A DNA stretch of 64,000 nt, taken from positions 18,514 through 82,513 of the forward strand of contig CAZDSF010000009.1 in assembly GCA_964508025.1 (NCBI GenBank), in the 5' to 3' direction. The notes under the pieces are model-generated. The model saw only the letters and a program-made list of their open reading frames with translations, searched no databases and was not told the DNA's origin. Both the position numbers and the translations under genes were made by a program. Below, one piece after another: positions 44,301 through 51,136 of the stretch; the first letter of the stretch is position 1, and the number at the start of each line of letters is the position of its first letter. The DNA is from JAAZNO01 sp964508025. Its GTDB lineage: Bacteria > Chloroflexota > Anaerolineae > B4-G1 > SLSP01.

Positions 44301-44509
44301 CGACGCCACAGCCGGTTAAGCAGGCCAATATTGCGCCCGTCCGCCGTCCCGCCGATGAACGCATCCATCAGCGATTGCGCCGTCCCGCCAATTTCACCGG
44401 CCAGCGAGACCAAGCGCTGTGTGCCGTCGCCATCGCGGGTAAACAGCGTCTTGCGGGCATTCCCACGGTAAATGGGGGATTCTGCGATCAAACGTCCTTT
44501 GATCAGCAT
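41285..44509 (-). CDS. 1074-aa multi-Cas7 (RAMP) fusion effector
   Basis: A single chain with several RAMP units. Unit 1 (1-185) is Csm3-like: 'SAEANANYKMETVFRNAVFDFEL' region (113-135) and a Gly-rich loop 'FGAGKSKGLGRLRLE' (165-179). A partial unit starts at about 199 ('VLVGWNWGKIDPDTPSF', 213-229) and runs into a mostly helical region (235-510). A clear unit follows (515-710): Asp541 in 'GKPYDTVF', 'VPGSTIKGAFRRRA' (564-577), 'IYFSDAYL' and 'GGEKTSGFGWVEAE'. The last unit (783-1030) has 'ALPAKSLRGMIRHL' and 'GHHRYLGFGSLRLN'. Asp224, Asp541 and Asp831 sit at positions comparable to the Csm3 catalytic Asp. Start follows GGAGGAACCCG. It is the first gene of the operon. A CRISPR-guided RNA-targeting role is inferred. 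Confidence 0.8.
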   Translation of the reverse strand: MLIKGRLIAESPIYRGNARKTLFTRDGDGTQRLVSLAGEIGGTAQSLMDAFIGGTADGRNIGLLNRLWRRLYDSVMPNNLITRVTCELNKTAYTREHFFDMRMGLKLDEDRWSAEANANYKMETVFRNAVFDFELHVDDNALAKGQNAAQLYYLLQELEAGRFWFGAGKSKGLGRLRLELETPLPKPKALPKIHPDVNHLHIELTFDAANPVLVGWNWGKIDPDTPSFAAVEGRLLVAAMRDLPAAIRQRLEMVLGGPILNADDWKRKLGEYLPRTLAIWLQEQGSGEVEMWVLPEKALDKLSKGKFALAKAVISAARPLCAKSFPSQEAAEAAFVEALGDKANMAGRLVKAMESQRETRHALPADVWAQVAETLGFDPALEAQITPALGDEAALIALLKPACAAILPRLHQQVDQQVNLLQSDAWIDAEIANREAHLNIKIMLLEGKIREADWESRTPPQGVGTQAWQTFKDEHRRVRYRHMTDARNLRKSITNDRNFIAFLQDYRDKARQELSQPYHVDFRSGGPFNREVSRKYGKPYDTVFMRMLTWSPSNRSEGAWEVYVPGSTIKGAFRRRASQILKTLESDPKKIEGVLDLLFGRQGQTGLIYFSDAYLADPIDPAKAWCSMDGVRMNPATGQPIEAAKSDYLFAYGEALKFRMQLDLQDLRPDDMPALTVFFHLLQDFQNGEIVIGGEKTSGFGWVEAEIAALSWLTGNPAGMTQALFGERAVHAEGAWQGLQLEGAAAAAVLTAREPLALRRSAQVPPTAKEGYVSHRAFGGHCGTLVVEAEVLTPLHIRESGEPSQRASLPDGPVNGWDFFSMSPPEAAHRDAERAYALPAKSLRGMIRHLYAIASDSAQESAHITQLNPADALFGWVGKGTNQSLMGRVVIGFGLFDAAPELAWYKVPYPYTGWLYAPGQGKWLQETGKSIPRHQIAKTWRVFQHAPLAPIAKTLESFAPDTAQASYFRAILPGAKARFTVRFWNLEDVELQRLIWSIALEPGLAHKLGHHRYLGFGSLRLNILPESYLIDWSKRYAGGEPATWQQPLTTGDWIKPRAIAHYVELQKALDVGTL

Positions 44510-44552
44510 CGGGTTCCTCCTTAGATGTCAGAAAATCAATCACGATACTGCA

Positions 44553-44581
44553 ATTATATCGGAGATAAAGAAGATAGACAA
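44553..44581 (-). promoter_or_regulatory. promoter of the RAMP-cas6 operon
   Basis: On the minus strand TTGTCT (44576-44581) and a perfect TATAAT (44553-44558) are separated by 17 bases; the ATG at 44509 lies 44 bases further on. It sits in the 86-base gap after the kinase gene, so the operon has its own promoter. Confidence 0.7.
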
Positions 44582-44595
44582 CCCAAACCCAGCCG

Positions 44596-45828
44596 TTATT
44601 TGCGGCTCACGACCACCCGCTCGATGAAGTCCGCGCCGCGCAGCAGCCCCAACGCGCCCGCTTTGACGCTCTCCTCATCATAATGCTGCACCGCATCCGG
44701 CGCGTGACGGGGATCGCGGATGGCAACGGGCACTGCGCCGTGGACGTGGTTGCCCGCAGCGACTGGCGTGGGGTGGTCGGGCAGCACGGCGACGATGGTC
44801 TCCTCCAGCTGTGGCCCCAGGCCGGCGAGCACCCGCTGGATCAACCGGCGGTCGAGGTCTTCGATGCAGCGGAGCTTGAGGGGCAGATCGCGCGCGTGCC
44901 CCGCTTCATCGGGCGCTTCGACGTGGACGTAGACCAGATCATAGTCCTCCAATGCCGCCAGCGCGGCATCGGCTTTGCCCTCGTAGTTGGTGTCGGCAAG
45001 GCCCGTGGCCCCCTCCACCGGAATCACGTCCATCCCTGCGTAGATGCCCAACCCCTTGATGAGATCCACCGCCGTGATGACCGCCCCGCGCACGCCAAAG
45101 CGCTCCTGAAACGTCGCCATCTGCGGGCGGCGTCCCGGCGACCAGGGCCAGAGTGCGTTCCCGGGCTGCTGCCCCGCAGCGCTGCGGGCCGCGTTCAGCG
45201 GATGCGCCGCCAAAAACGCCTGCGATTCCGCAATGAGGCGGTTGAGCAGGTCGGCGGTAACGGCGGCTTCCGGCGACAGGGGCTTCACGAGCAAGTCGGC
45301 GATGGCCTCGCCTACGTGATCGTGCGGCGGTGCACATTCCAGGCGCGGATCGCCGCCCGGAACGACAAGCAGATGCCGGTAGCTCAGGCCCGGCGTCAGA
45401 CGCAGCGGCCAGTCGCGGAAATGCGCCTGCAAATCGCGGATGAGCGCGTGCGCTTCCTCGTTGCTGATGTGGCCCGCCGAATGGCTGCGAATGCGCCCTG
45501 CTTCCACGCAGATGAGGTTCACGCGCATGGCGACGTCGTCGGGCGCGAGCATCACGCCGAGGCTGGCGGCTTCCAGCACGCCGCGCCCCTGGTACACCGC
45601 GCGCGGATCATAGCCCAGCACCGTGAGGTTGGCGATCTCCGAGCCGGGCGGCAGGTCATCCTCCACGGTGAGAAACAACCCGGTGCGCCCCTCGCGGGCC
45701 AGGCGATCCATGGCGGGCGTGTGCGCCGCCATCAGGGGCGTGCGGCCATCGAGCGCGGGGATGGGGAAATCTGCCATCCCGTCGCCAAGGATGATGAGCG
45801 TTTTCAAGGGATTTGTGCTTTCAGCCAT
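44596..45828 (-). CDS. iPGM-like (ApgM family) protein, probable homoserine kinase
   Basis: A 410-aa alkaline-phosphatase-superfamily enzyme of the archaeal-type cofactor-independent phosphoglycerate mutase family. Metal site residues are in 'LGDGMADFP', the phospho-acceptor region in 'SEIANLTVLGYDP', and further ligands in 'VHVEAPDEAGHARDL' and 'LPDHPTPV..GNHVHG'. A subset of this family, found beside threonine genes, is proposed to act as homoserine kinase. Threonine synthase is the gene immediately upstream and no thrB is visible, which favours that role over glycolysis. The ATG at 45828 follows AGGAGA. Confidence 0.75.
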   Translation of the reverse strand: MAESTNPLKTLIILGDGMADFPIPALDGRTPLMAAHTPAMDRLAREGRTGLFLTVEDDLPPGSEIANLTVLGYDPRAVYQGRGVLEAASLGVMLAPDDVAMRVNLICVEAGRIRSHSAGHISNEEAHALIRDLQAHFRDWPLRLTPGLSYRHLLVVPGGDPRLECAPPHDHVGEAIADLLVKPLSPEAAVTADLLNRLIAESQAFLAAHPLNAARSAAGQQPGNALWPWSPGRRPQMATFQERFGVRGAVITAVDLIKGLGIYAGMDVIPVEGATGLADTNYEGKADAALAALEDYDLVYVHVEAPDEAGHARDLPLKLRCIEDLDRRLIQRVLAGLGPQLEETIVAVLPDHPTPVAAGNHVHGAVPVAIRDPRHAPDAVQHYDEESVKAGALGLLRGADFIERVVVSRK

Positions 45829-45907
45829 CGCGTTCTCCTGTTGGGAAGTCGGGCAGTCGCGTGCTCTCATAGTTCTGTAGTCGGTGAGCGGGCGCCTGGC
45901 TATTCAA

Positions 45908-47236
45908 CTACCTCACTATTAGACGATCAATCGCCGCGCTGACCGCGCCGTACTCGGCGGGGAGTTCCACGGGCGGATTGGCGTAGCGCGGGGCGACGCC
46001 GGCAAGCGTCCGGTCGTGATAGCCCACCTTGAAATCCGTGAACTTGAGTCCGTGCGCCGTGGAGATGACGACGACGCGCTCATGCGCCTTGATGACGCCC
46101 CGCGCGACGAGCTTCTCCAGTGCGGCGAGCGCGACGCCCGTGTGCGGGCAGGTGTACAGCCCGCTTCGATCCGCGCGGGCGGCGGCGTTGGCGAGCTCGT
46201 CCTCCGTCGCCTGCTCCACCACGCCATCGAAGGCGCGCAGCGTCTTGACCGCGCGCTCGTAGCTCACGGGATCTCCGATCTGGATGGCGCTTGCCAGCGT
46301 CTTCTGCGCCTTGACGGGACGGTATTCCGCAAAGCCGGTCTGGAAGCTGAGGTAGAGGGGATTGGCGTGGGCGGCCTGGGCGCAGGCGATGCGCGGCAGC
46401 CGCTCGATGAGGCCCAGGTCGCGCAGCAACAGCAGGCCCTTGCCGAGCGCGCTCACGTTGCCCAGGTTCCCGGCGGGAATGATGAACCAATCGGGGACAT
46501 CCCAACCGAGCTGCTGGACAACCTCGATGGCGACGGTTTTCTGCCCCTCGATGCGCAGGGAGTTCATGGAATTTGCCAGGTAGATGGTGGGATCGTGGGT
46601 GAGCTGCTGGACGATGCGCATACAACCATCGAAGTCGGCATCCAGCGCCAGCACCAGCGCGCCGTTGGCGATGGGCTGCGCCAGCTGCGCCGTGGAGATC
46701 TTCCCCTTGGGCAGGAGGATGACGGTAGGCAGGCCCGCCGCCGCGCCGTAGGCCGCCAGCGCGGCGGAAGTGTCGCCTGTGGACGCGCACGCCACCGCGC
46801 GGATGGGTTTGCCATCCGCGACCATCTGCTTCACCACGGAGATGAGCACGGTCATCCCCAAATCCTTGAACGAGCCGGTATGGCTGTTGCCGCAAAGCTT
46901 GATCCACAGCTCCGGCGCGCCGAGCTCGCGTCCCAGGCGCGGAGCGGGAAAAAGATGTGTGTGCCCTTCGGCCATGGAGACAATGTTCTCGTCGGACACT
47001 TGCGGGCAGACCCATTCCTTCTTGCCCCAGACGCCGCTGCCGTAGGGCAACTGCGGCGCGCGCGCCCGCGCCTCGAAGAGCGCCTTCCATTCAGCCGCGC
47101 TGCGATCCTGAAGCGCCGCGACAGCGTGCGTCACATCAAGCAAGCCGCCGCAGTCCTCACAGCGGTAGATCACATCGTAGATGCTGTAGCGGCGTCCGCA
47201 GCCGCGCACACATTCGAGCCAGCTGTGATAGGGCAT
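45908..47236 (-). CDS. thrC: threonine synthase
   Basis: A 442-aa PLP enzyme that converts O-phosphohomoserine to threonine. An N-terminal zinc-ribbon-like segment ('CVRGCGRRY', 'YRCEDCGG', about 9-30) precedes the fold-type II core; the PLP lysine is in 'GSFKDLGMT', the phosphate cup in 'ACASTGDTSAAL' and 'IPAGNLGNVSA'. The start follows AAGGAGG. It lies upstream of the iPGM-like kinase with an 80-base gap, so both threonine steps could be co-expressed. Confidence 0.92.
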   Translation of the reverse strand: MPYHSWLECVRGCGRRYSIYDVIYRCEDCGGLLDVTHAVAALQDRSAAEWKALFEARARAPQLPYGSGVWGKKEWVCPQVSDENIVSMAEGHTHLFPAPRLGRELGAPELWIKLCGNSHTGSFKDLGMTVLISVVKQMVADGKPIRAVACASTGDTSAALAAYGAAAGLPTVILLPKGKISTAQLAQPIANGALVLALDADFDGCMRIVQQLTHDPTIYLANSMNSLRIEGQKTVAIEVVQQLGWDVPDWFIIPAGNLGNVSALGKGLLLLRDLGLIERLPRIACAQAAHANPLYLSFQTGFAEYRPVKAQKTLASAIQIGDPVSYERAVKTLRAFDGVVEQATEDELANAAARADRSGLYTCPHTGVALAALEKLVARGVIKAHERVVVISTAHGLKFTDFKVGYHDRTLAGVAPRYANPPVELPAEYGAVSAAIDRLIVR

Positions 47237-47299
47237 GGGAAACCTCCTTACAATGAGAGGCTGAGGGCTGAAACATTCCTAGTGACCAAACTGAATTCC

Positions 47300-48295
47300 T
47301 CAAGCCGGATAGGGAATCAAGCCCACGATGGAATGGGGGACGTAGGGTTCTTCCATGAACGCGATCTCTTCGGGCGTCAATTGAATTGAGAGCGCTCCAA
47401 CCGCGCTTTCGAGATGCGAGAGTTTCGTTGCGCCGATAATGGGGGCCACGACTGGGTCTTTGTGCAACAACCAGGCCAGGGCGATATGAGCGCGAGGGAC
47501 GCCGCGTTTTTCCGCGACTTCAGCCAGTCGCGCCACCACCTGTTGATCGGCTTGTGCGGCGGCGTCGTATTTACTCCTGGCGATGGGGTCGGTTTCCAAC
47601 CGCCGGGTTGCCTCCGTCGAATCCCGCGCCAATCTACCCGATGCCAGCGGGCTGTAGGGCGTCACGGCAATTTTTTCCTCTCGACATAGCGGCAGCATTT
47701 CCCTTTCCTCTTCGCGGTAGATGAGGTTCAAGTGATTCTGCATCGAGACAAAGCGCGTCCAGCCGTTTCTTTCCGCCACATACAGCGCCTTCTGGAACTG
47801 CCAGGCGTACATCGCCGAAGCGCCGATATATCTGACCTTGCCCGCTTTCACCACATCGTGCAACGCAGCCATCGTCTCTTCTATCGGGGTATTGTAGTCC
47901 CACCGATGGATGAGGTAAAGGTCCACGTAATCCGTGCCCAGGCGGTTGAGGCTGTGGTCAATTTCGCTCATAATGGCTTTTCTGGAAAGGCCGGCGCCGT
48001 TGGGCCCTTCGCGCATCTTGCCGTGGACTTTGGTGGCGATCACGACTTCATCCCGGTTGGCGAAATCCTTGAGCGCGCGTCCCAGGATTTCCTCGCTTGC
48101 GCCGTAGGCATAGACGTTGGCCGTATCGAAGAAATTGATTCCCAAATCCAGCGCTGCTCTGATGATCGAACGGCTATCTTCCTCGTTGAGCGCCCAGGGG
48201 TTGTGAACCCAGCCCTCCGCCGCGCCAAAACTCATACAACCGAGACAAATTCGTGAGACATCCAATCCGGTGTTGCCGAGTTTTACGTAGTTCAT
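47300..48295 (-). CDS. aldo/keto reductase
   Basis: A 331-aa NADPH-dependent aldo/keto reductase with 'GLDVSRICLGCMSFG', 'INFFDTANVYAYGASEE' (catalytic Asp and Tyr), a Lys in 'VVIATKVHGKM' and His in 'DLYLIHRWDYN'. Close to the YghZ/PhrI-type group by sequence style. The ATG at 48295 follows AGGAGA. It is the last of four genes in a run with two other reductases. The substrate is unknown. Confidence 0.88.
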   Translation of the reverse strand: MNYVKLGNTGLDVSRICLGCMSFGAAEGWVHNPWALNEEDSRSIIRAALDLGINFFDTANVYAYGASEEILGRALKDFANRDEVVIATKVHGKMREGPNGAGLSRKAIMSEIDHSLNRLGTDYVDLYLIHRWDYNTPIEETMAALHDVVKAGKVRYIGASAMYAWQFQKALYVAERNGWTRFVSMQNHLNLIYREEEREMLPLCREEKIAVTPYSPLASGRLARDSTEATRRLETDPIARSKYDAAAQADQQVVARLAEVAEKRGVPRAHIALAWLLHKDPVVAPIIGATKLSHLESAVGALSIQLTPEEIAFMEEPYVPHSIVGLIPYPA

Positions 48296-48365
48296 ATCTG
48301 ATCTCCTACATGAGTTGCTGTGCATGTGAGGGTTCTTTTGGTTCGGACATCCCATATCGCCCTTG

Positions 48366-49217
48366 CTAGATATCCAGCTTCCGTTCACCCAGCCACTTCA
48401 CCATTGCAGGATCCCGATGGTCAAAGAAAGCGCTGGTTTTGGTGTCCAGGGCTGCTATCGCCGCCATGTCTTCTGCGCTTAATTCAAAATCGAGCACGCT
48501 GATATTCTCTCTCATCCGTTCCTTGCGGGTTGTTTTTGCGAGGGCGATAATGCCTCTTTGCACCAGCCAGCGAAGAATGACCTGGGCGACGCTTTTGTTG
48601 TGCCTGGCGGCGATAGATAGCAAGGTTTCATTTTGAAAGATGTTATTCCTTCCCTCTGCGAATGGCGCCCATGCTTCTACCTGAACGCCGCTATCTTGTA
48701 GAAACTTTCGCGTCTCGATTTGCTGGTGGAAAGGATTGACTTCGATCTGATTGACCGCGGGCGGTATCTGGTTATGGATCATCAAGTCCATGATCCGGTC
48801 AGGCTGGAAGTTAGAAACCCCGATGGCTCTGACTTTGCCTTGCCGGTACAGTTCTTCCATCGCCCGCCATTCGCCATACACATCGCCGAAAGGTTGATGA
48901 ATCAGATACAGGTCAATGTACTCTAATTGCAAGCGTTTCAGAGAATTTTCAAAGGCTTTCAGGGCGCCCTCGTAGCCATAGCGCTGAATCCAGAGTTTGG
49001 TCGTGATAAACAAGTTCTCTCTGGCAACGCCGCTGTGTTTGATCCCCCTGCCCACCGCTTCTTCGTTCCGGTAAGAAGCGGCTGTGTCAATGTGACTATA
49101 TCCCGCTTGAATGGCATCAATCACACATCGTTCACATTCGACCGGGTCCGTGATTTGAAAAACACCGAAACCCAGAATTGGGATTTCAACGCCATTGTTC
49201 AAGGTCACTGTTTGCAT
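48366..49217 (-). CDS. aldo/keto reductase, 2,5-diketogluconate reductase type
   Basis: A 283-aa reductase of the DkgA/YtbE group. It opens with 'VTLNNGVEIPILGFGVFQI' and has 'HIDTAASYRNEEAVGRGI' (Asp, Tyr), Lys in 'FITTKLWIQ' and His in 'DLYLIHQPFG'. It ends with 'FFDHRDPAMVKWL', common in this group. ATG at 49217 is chosen because GGAGG is too close to the codon before it. It may reduce carbonyls such as diketogluconate or methylglyoxal; the substrate is not shown. Confidence 0.88.
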   Translation of the reverse strand: MQTVTLNNGVEIPILGFGVFQITDPVECERCVIDAIQAGYSHIDTAASYRNEEAVGRGIKHSGVARENLFITTKLWIQRYGYEGALKAFENSLKRLQLEYIDLYLIHQPFGDVYGEWRAMEELYRQGKVRAIGVSNFQPDRIMDLMIHNQIPPAVNQIEVNPFHQQIETRKFLQDSGVQVEAWAPFAEGRNNIFQNETLLSIAARHNKSVAQVILRWLVQRGIIALAKTTRKERMRENISVLDFELSAEDMAAIAALDTKTSAFFDHRDPAMVKWLGERKLDI

Positions 49218-49240
49218 CATTTCCTCCTTGCGTTTTGTGG

Positions 49241-49633
49241 CTAATGGGGCGGTTCTGGGGTCAACAGCCGGGTGAACGAGAGCGCGGCCAACTTCCAGCT
49301 ACCCCCCTGCTGTACATACACTTCGGTCACCATAAAGGGATTGATGACCTCATTGCCGCCGACCACGGCTAACAGTGTGATTCTGTTGAGAAGGATAGCC
49401 GTTTGATCCATGATCGCCACCGATACTTCATGGATATCCGCTTGCTTGTAGTGAATGGCGCTGCTGTTGATGATATCGAGTTCCTGTTCTTTTCCCCAGG
49501 CGCCGCCCATGTGGACAAACACCGCCTGTTCGTGGAAGAGCGCGTCAAGGGCGGCTACGTCGCGCTCGGCCATCCAGCGCCATTTCTCTTTGGAGAGATG
49601 GGTGATTTCCTGTTCCAGGTTCACGTTTTGCAT
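49241..49633 (-). CDS. NTF2-like (SnoaL/DUF4440 type) protein
   Basis: A 130-aa small alpha+beta barrel protein with 'WMAERDVAALDALFHEQAVFVHMGG' type opening (residues 21-45), a cone-shaped fold shared by ketosteroid isomerase-like enzymes and binding proteins. It ends 'GGSWKLAALSFTRLL', typical of DUF4440/SnoaL. It lies between two reductase genes with short gaps, so it probably acts in the same pathway, perhaps as a dehydratase, isomerase or binding protein. ATG at 49633 follows AGGAGA. Confidence 0.75.
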   Translation of the reverse strand: MQNVNLEQEITHLSKEKWRWMAERDVAALDALFHEQAVFVHMGGAWGKEQELDIINSSAIHYKQADIHEVSVAIMDQTAILLNRITLLAVVGGNEVINPFMVTEVYVQQGGSWKLAALSFTRLLTPEPPH

Positions 49634-49666
49634 CACATTCTCCTTAATCCTGGCACCGTCGTGGGT

Positions 49667-50632
49667 CTAATACCGATCGCCGACCACCGTGATCTGTGAC
49701 ATGGCCTGGTCAATTTCACTGAGGTCATCCGTTGTCAATGTGATGTTCACCGCTCCGAGATTTTCCTCAAGACGTTCGAGCTTGCGCGAGCCGGGGATGG
49801 GCACGATCCAGGGCTTTTGCGCCAACAGCCAGGCCAGGGCGATCTGGGCCGGGGTGGCGCTGTGCCGCGTTGCAATCCGTTCGAGCAGGTCAACCACAAC
49901 TCGGTTGGCGCGGATCGCCTCCGGTGTGAAGCGAGGATTGTGGCTGCGGATGTCGTTGGGCGCAAAAGTGGTGCTCTCGTCAACCTTGCCGGTCAGGTAG
50001 CCGCGACCTAGCGGGCTGTAGGGCACGAGGCCGATGCCAAGCTCCTCGCAGGTCGCCAGCACGCCGTTCTCTTCGATGGCGCGCCACCAGATCGAATATT
50101 CGCTCTGCAAAGCCGTGACGGGGCACACGGCGTGGGCGCGGCGGATGAGGTCGGCCGGCGATTCGGAGAGGCCAAAGTGTTTCACCTTTCCCTCCTGAAT
50201 GAGCTCTTTCACCGCACCGGCTACGTCTTCGATGGGAACATTCGGATCAGGGCGGTGTTGGTAGAAAAGATCAATCGCCTCCACTCGCAGCCGTTTGAGG
50301 GATGCTTCGGCAACCCGCCTGATTTGCTCCGGCCGGCTATCCAGGCCCACGCTGGGATGCGGCCCCTTTGCACCATGCTTGAACCCAAACTTGGTGGCGA
50401 TGATCACCTCTCCCTTGAAAGGCTCCAACGCCTCACCGACCAGTTCCTCGTTGGTGAACGGCCCGTACACCTCCGCCGTATCGAAGAATGTGATACCCCG
50501 TTCGACCGCCGCGTGCAGGAAAGCAATCATCTCCTGTTTGTCGGTCGGGGTGTCGCCGAAACTCATGCGCATACAGCCGAGGCCCAGCGCCGATACTTCC
50601 AGATTGCTGTTACCAAGTTTACGCTTTTGCAT
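49667..50632 (-). CDS. aldo/keto reductase, AKR13/YakC type
   Basis: A 321-aa reductase. Motifs are 'LEVSALGLGCMRMSFG', 'ITFFDTAEVYGPFTNEE' (Asp, Tyr), Lys in 'VIIATKFGFKHG' and His in 'DLFYQHRPDPN'. The C-terminal 'IVPIPGSRKLERLEENLGA' binds the NADP phosphate. It is the first reductase gene downstream of the AraC-facing intergenic region. ATG at 50632 follows AGGAGA. Confidence 0.9.
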   Translation of the reverse strand: MQKRKLGNSNLEVSALGLGCMRMSFGDTPTDKQEMIAFLHAAVERGITFFDTAEVYGPFTNEELVGEALEPFKGEVIIATKFGFKHGAKGPHPSVGLDSRPEQIRRVAEASLKRLRVEAIDLFYQHRPDPNVPIEDVAGAVKELIQEGKVKHFGLSESPADLIRRAHAVCPVTALQSEYSIWWRAIEENGVLATCEELGIGLVPYSPLGRGYLTGKVDESTTFAPNDIRSHNPRFTPEAIRANRVVVDLLERIATRHSATPAQIALAWLLAQKPWIVPIPGSRKLERLEENLGAVNITLTTDDLSEIDQAMSQITVVGDRY

Positions 50633-50654
50633 TGTTTTTCTCCTGACTGTGAAT

Positions 50655-50733
50655 CAAACCACTGAGACGCGGAGATCACGGAGAGAATCCTAAAAAAAAC
50701 TCTGTGCCCTCTGTGTCTCCGTAGTGAAACCTT
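50655..50733. repeat. imperfect inverted repeat of the 'ctccgtgtctc' kind
   Basis: cactgagacgcggagatcac faces ctctgtgtctccgtagtg across an A-rich loop. Similar short intergenic repeats are scattered in many environmental bacterial genomes. It could also act as a weak terminator for the 63-aa gene. Confidence 0.5.
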
Positions 50734-50737
50734 TTCT

Positions 50738-50929
50738 TTATGCACATTCACAGCATTGGGGCTGTAGGAGCAGTGCGCGGCGGCGTTTGCCAGGACACGC
50801 TTGTTTACACGCGCGAACTGTTTTTTCATCCACACCCGCATTCCGGCGTGGAATGGCGCGAAGGCGTTGCGCTTCTGCTTCGCGTTCGACCCGTAACGTC
50901 AATTGAATCAAGGGAATGACGGGATTCAT
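50738..50929 (-). CDS. 63-aa Cys-rich small protein
   Basis: A small open frame whose ATG at 50929 is preceded by GGAGGTAGGTC, one of the best ribosome binding sites in the window. The product is basic and ends with 'CKQACPGKRRR' and 'QCCECA', five cysteines in the last 24 residues, which suggests metal or redox binding. No family is recognised. It is the first frame after the divergent promoter region facing araC and precedes the reductase cluster by 105 bases. Coding status rests on the ribosome binding site and position. Confidence 0.45.
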   Translation of the reverse strand: MNPVIPLIQLTLRVEREAEAQRLRAIPRRNAGVDEKTVRACKQACPGKRRRALLLQPQCCECA

Positions 50930-51017
50930 GACCTACCTCCGATGATGAATTCTTCTCTATCTCAATTACCTATCTCAAATCTTGAATGTAGTATAGCACA
51001 TTCGATCGGAGTACAGT

Positions 51018-51098
51018 ATAATAATTCTCCCAGATCATTGTACAATCCTGCAAACATGGTCGAAAACTGTACAGAAATGCACGGGGCTATGCTATAAT
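51018..51098. promoter_or_regulatory. divergent promoters with TGTACA palindromes
   Basis: Plus strand: TGTACA (51069-51074), 18 bases, TATAAT (51093-51098), for the AraC gene. Minus strand: TTGTAC (51040-51045), 16 bases, TATTAT (51018-51023), for the small Cys-rich gene and reductases. Each -35 lies inside a palindrome: ATTGTACAAT (51037-51046) and CTGTACAG (51067-51074), with centres 29 bases apart. These are candidate AraC operators. Confidence 0.5.
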
Positions 51099-51136
51099 AT
51101 GAGCCACGATTGAATGGGTGAAACGGGAGGCGCAAA

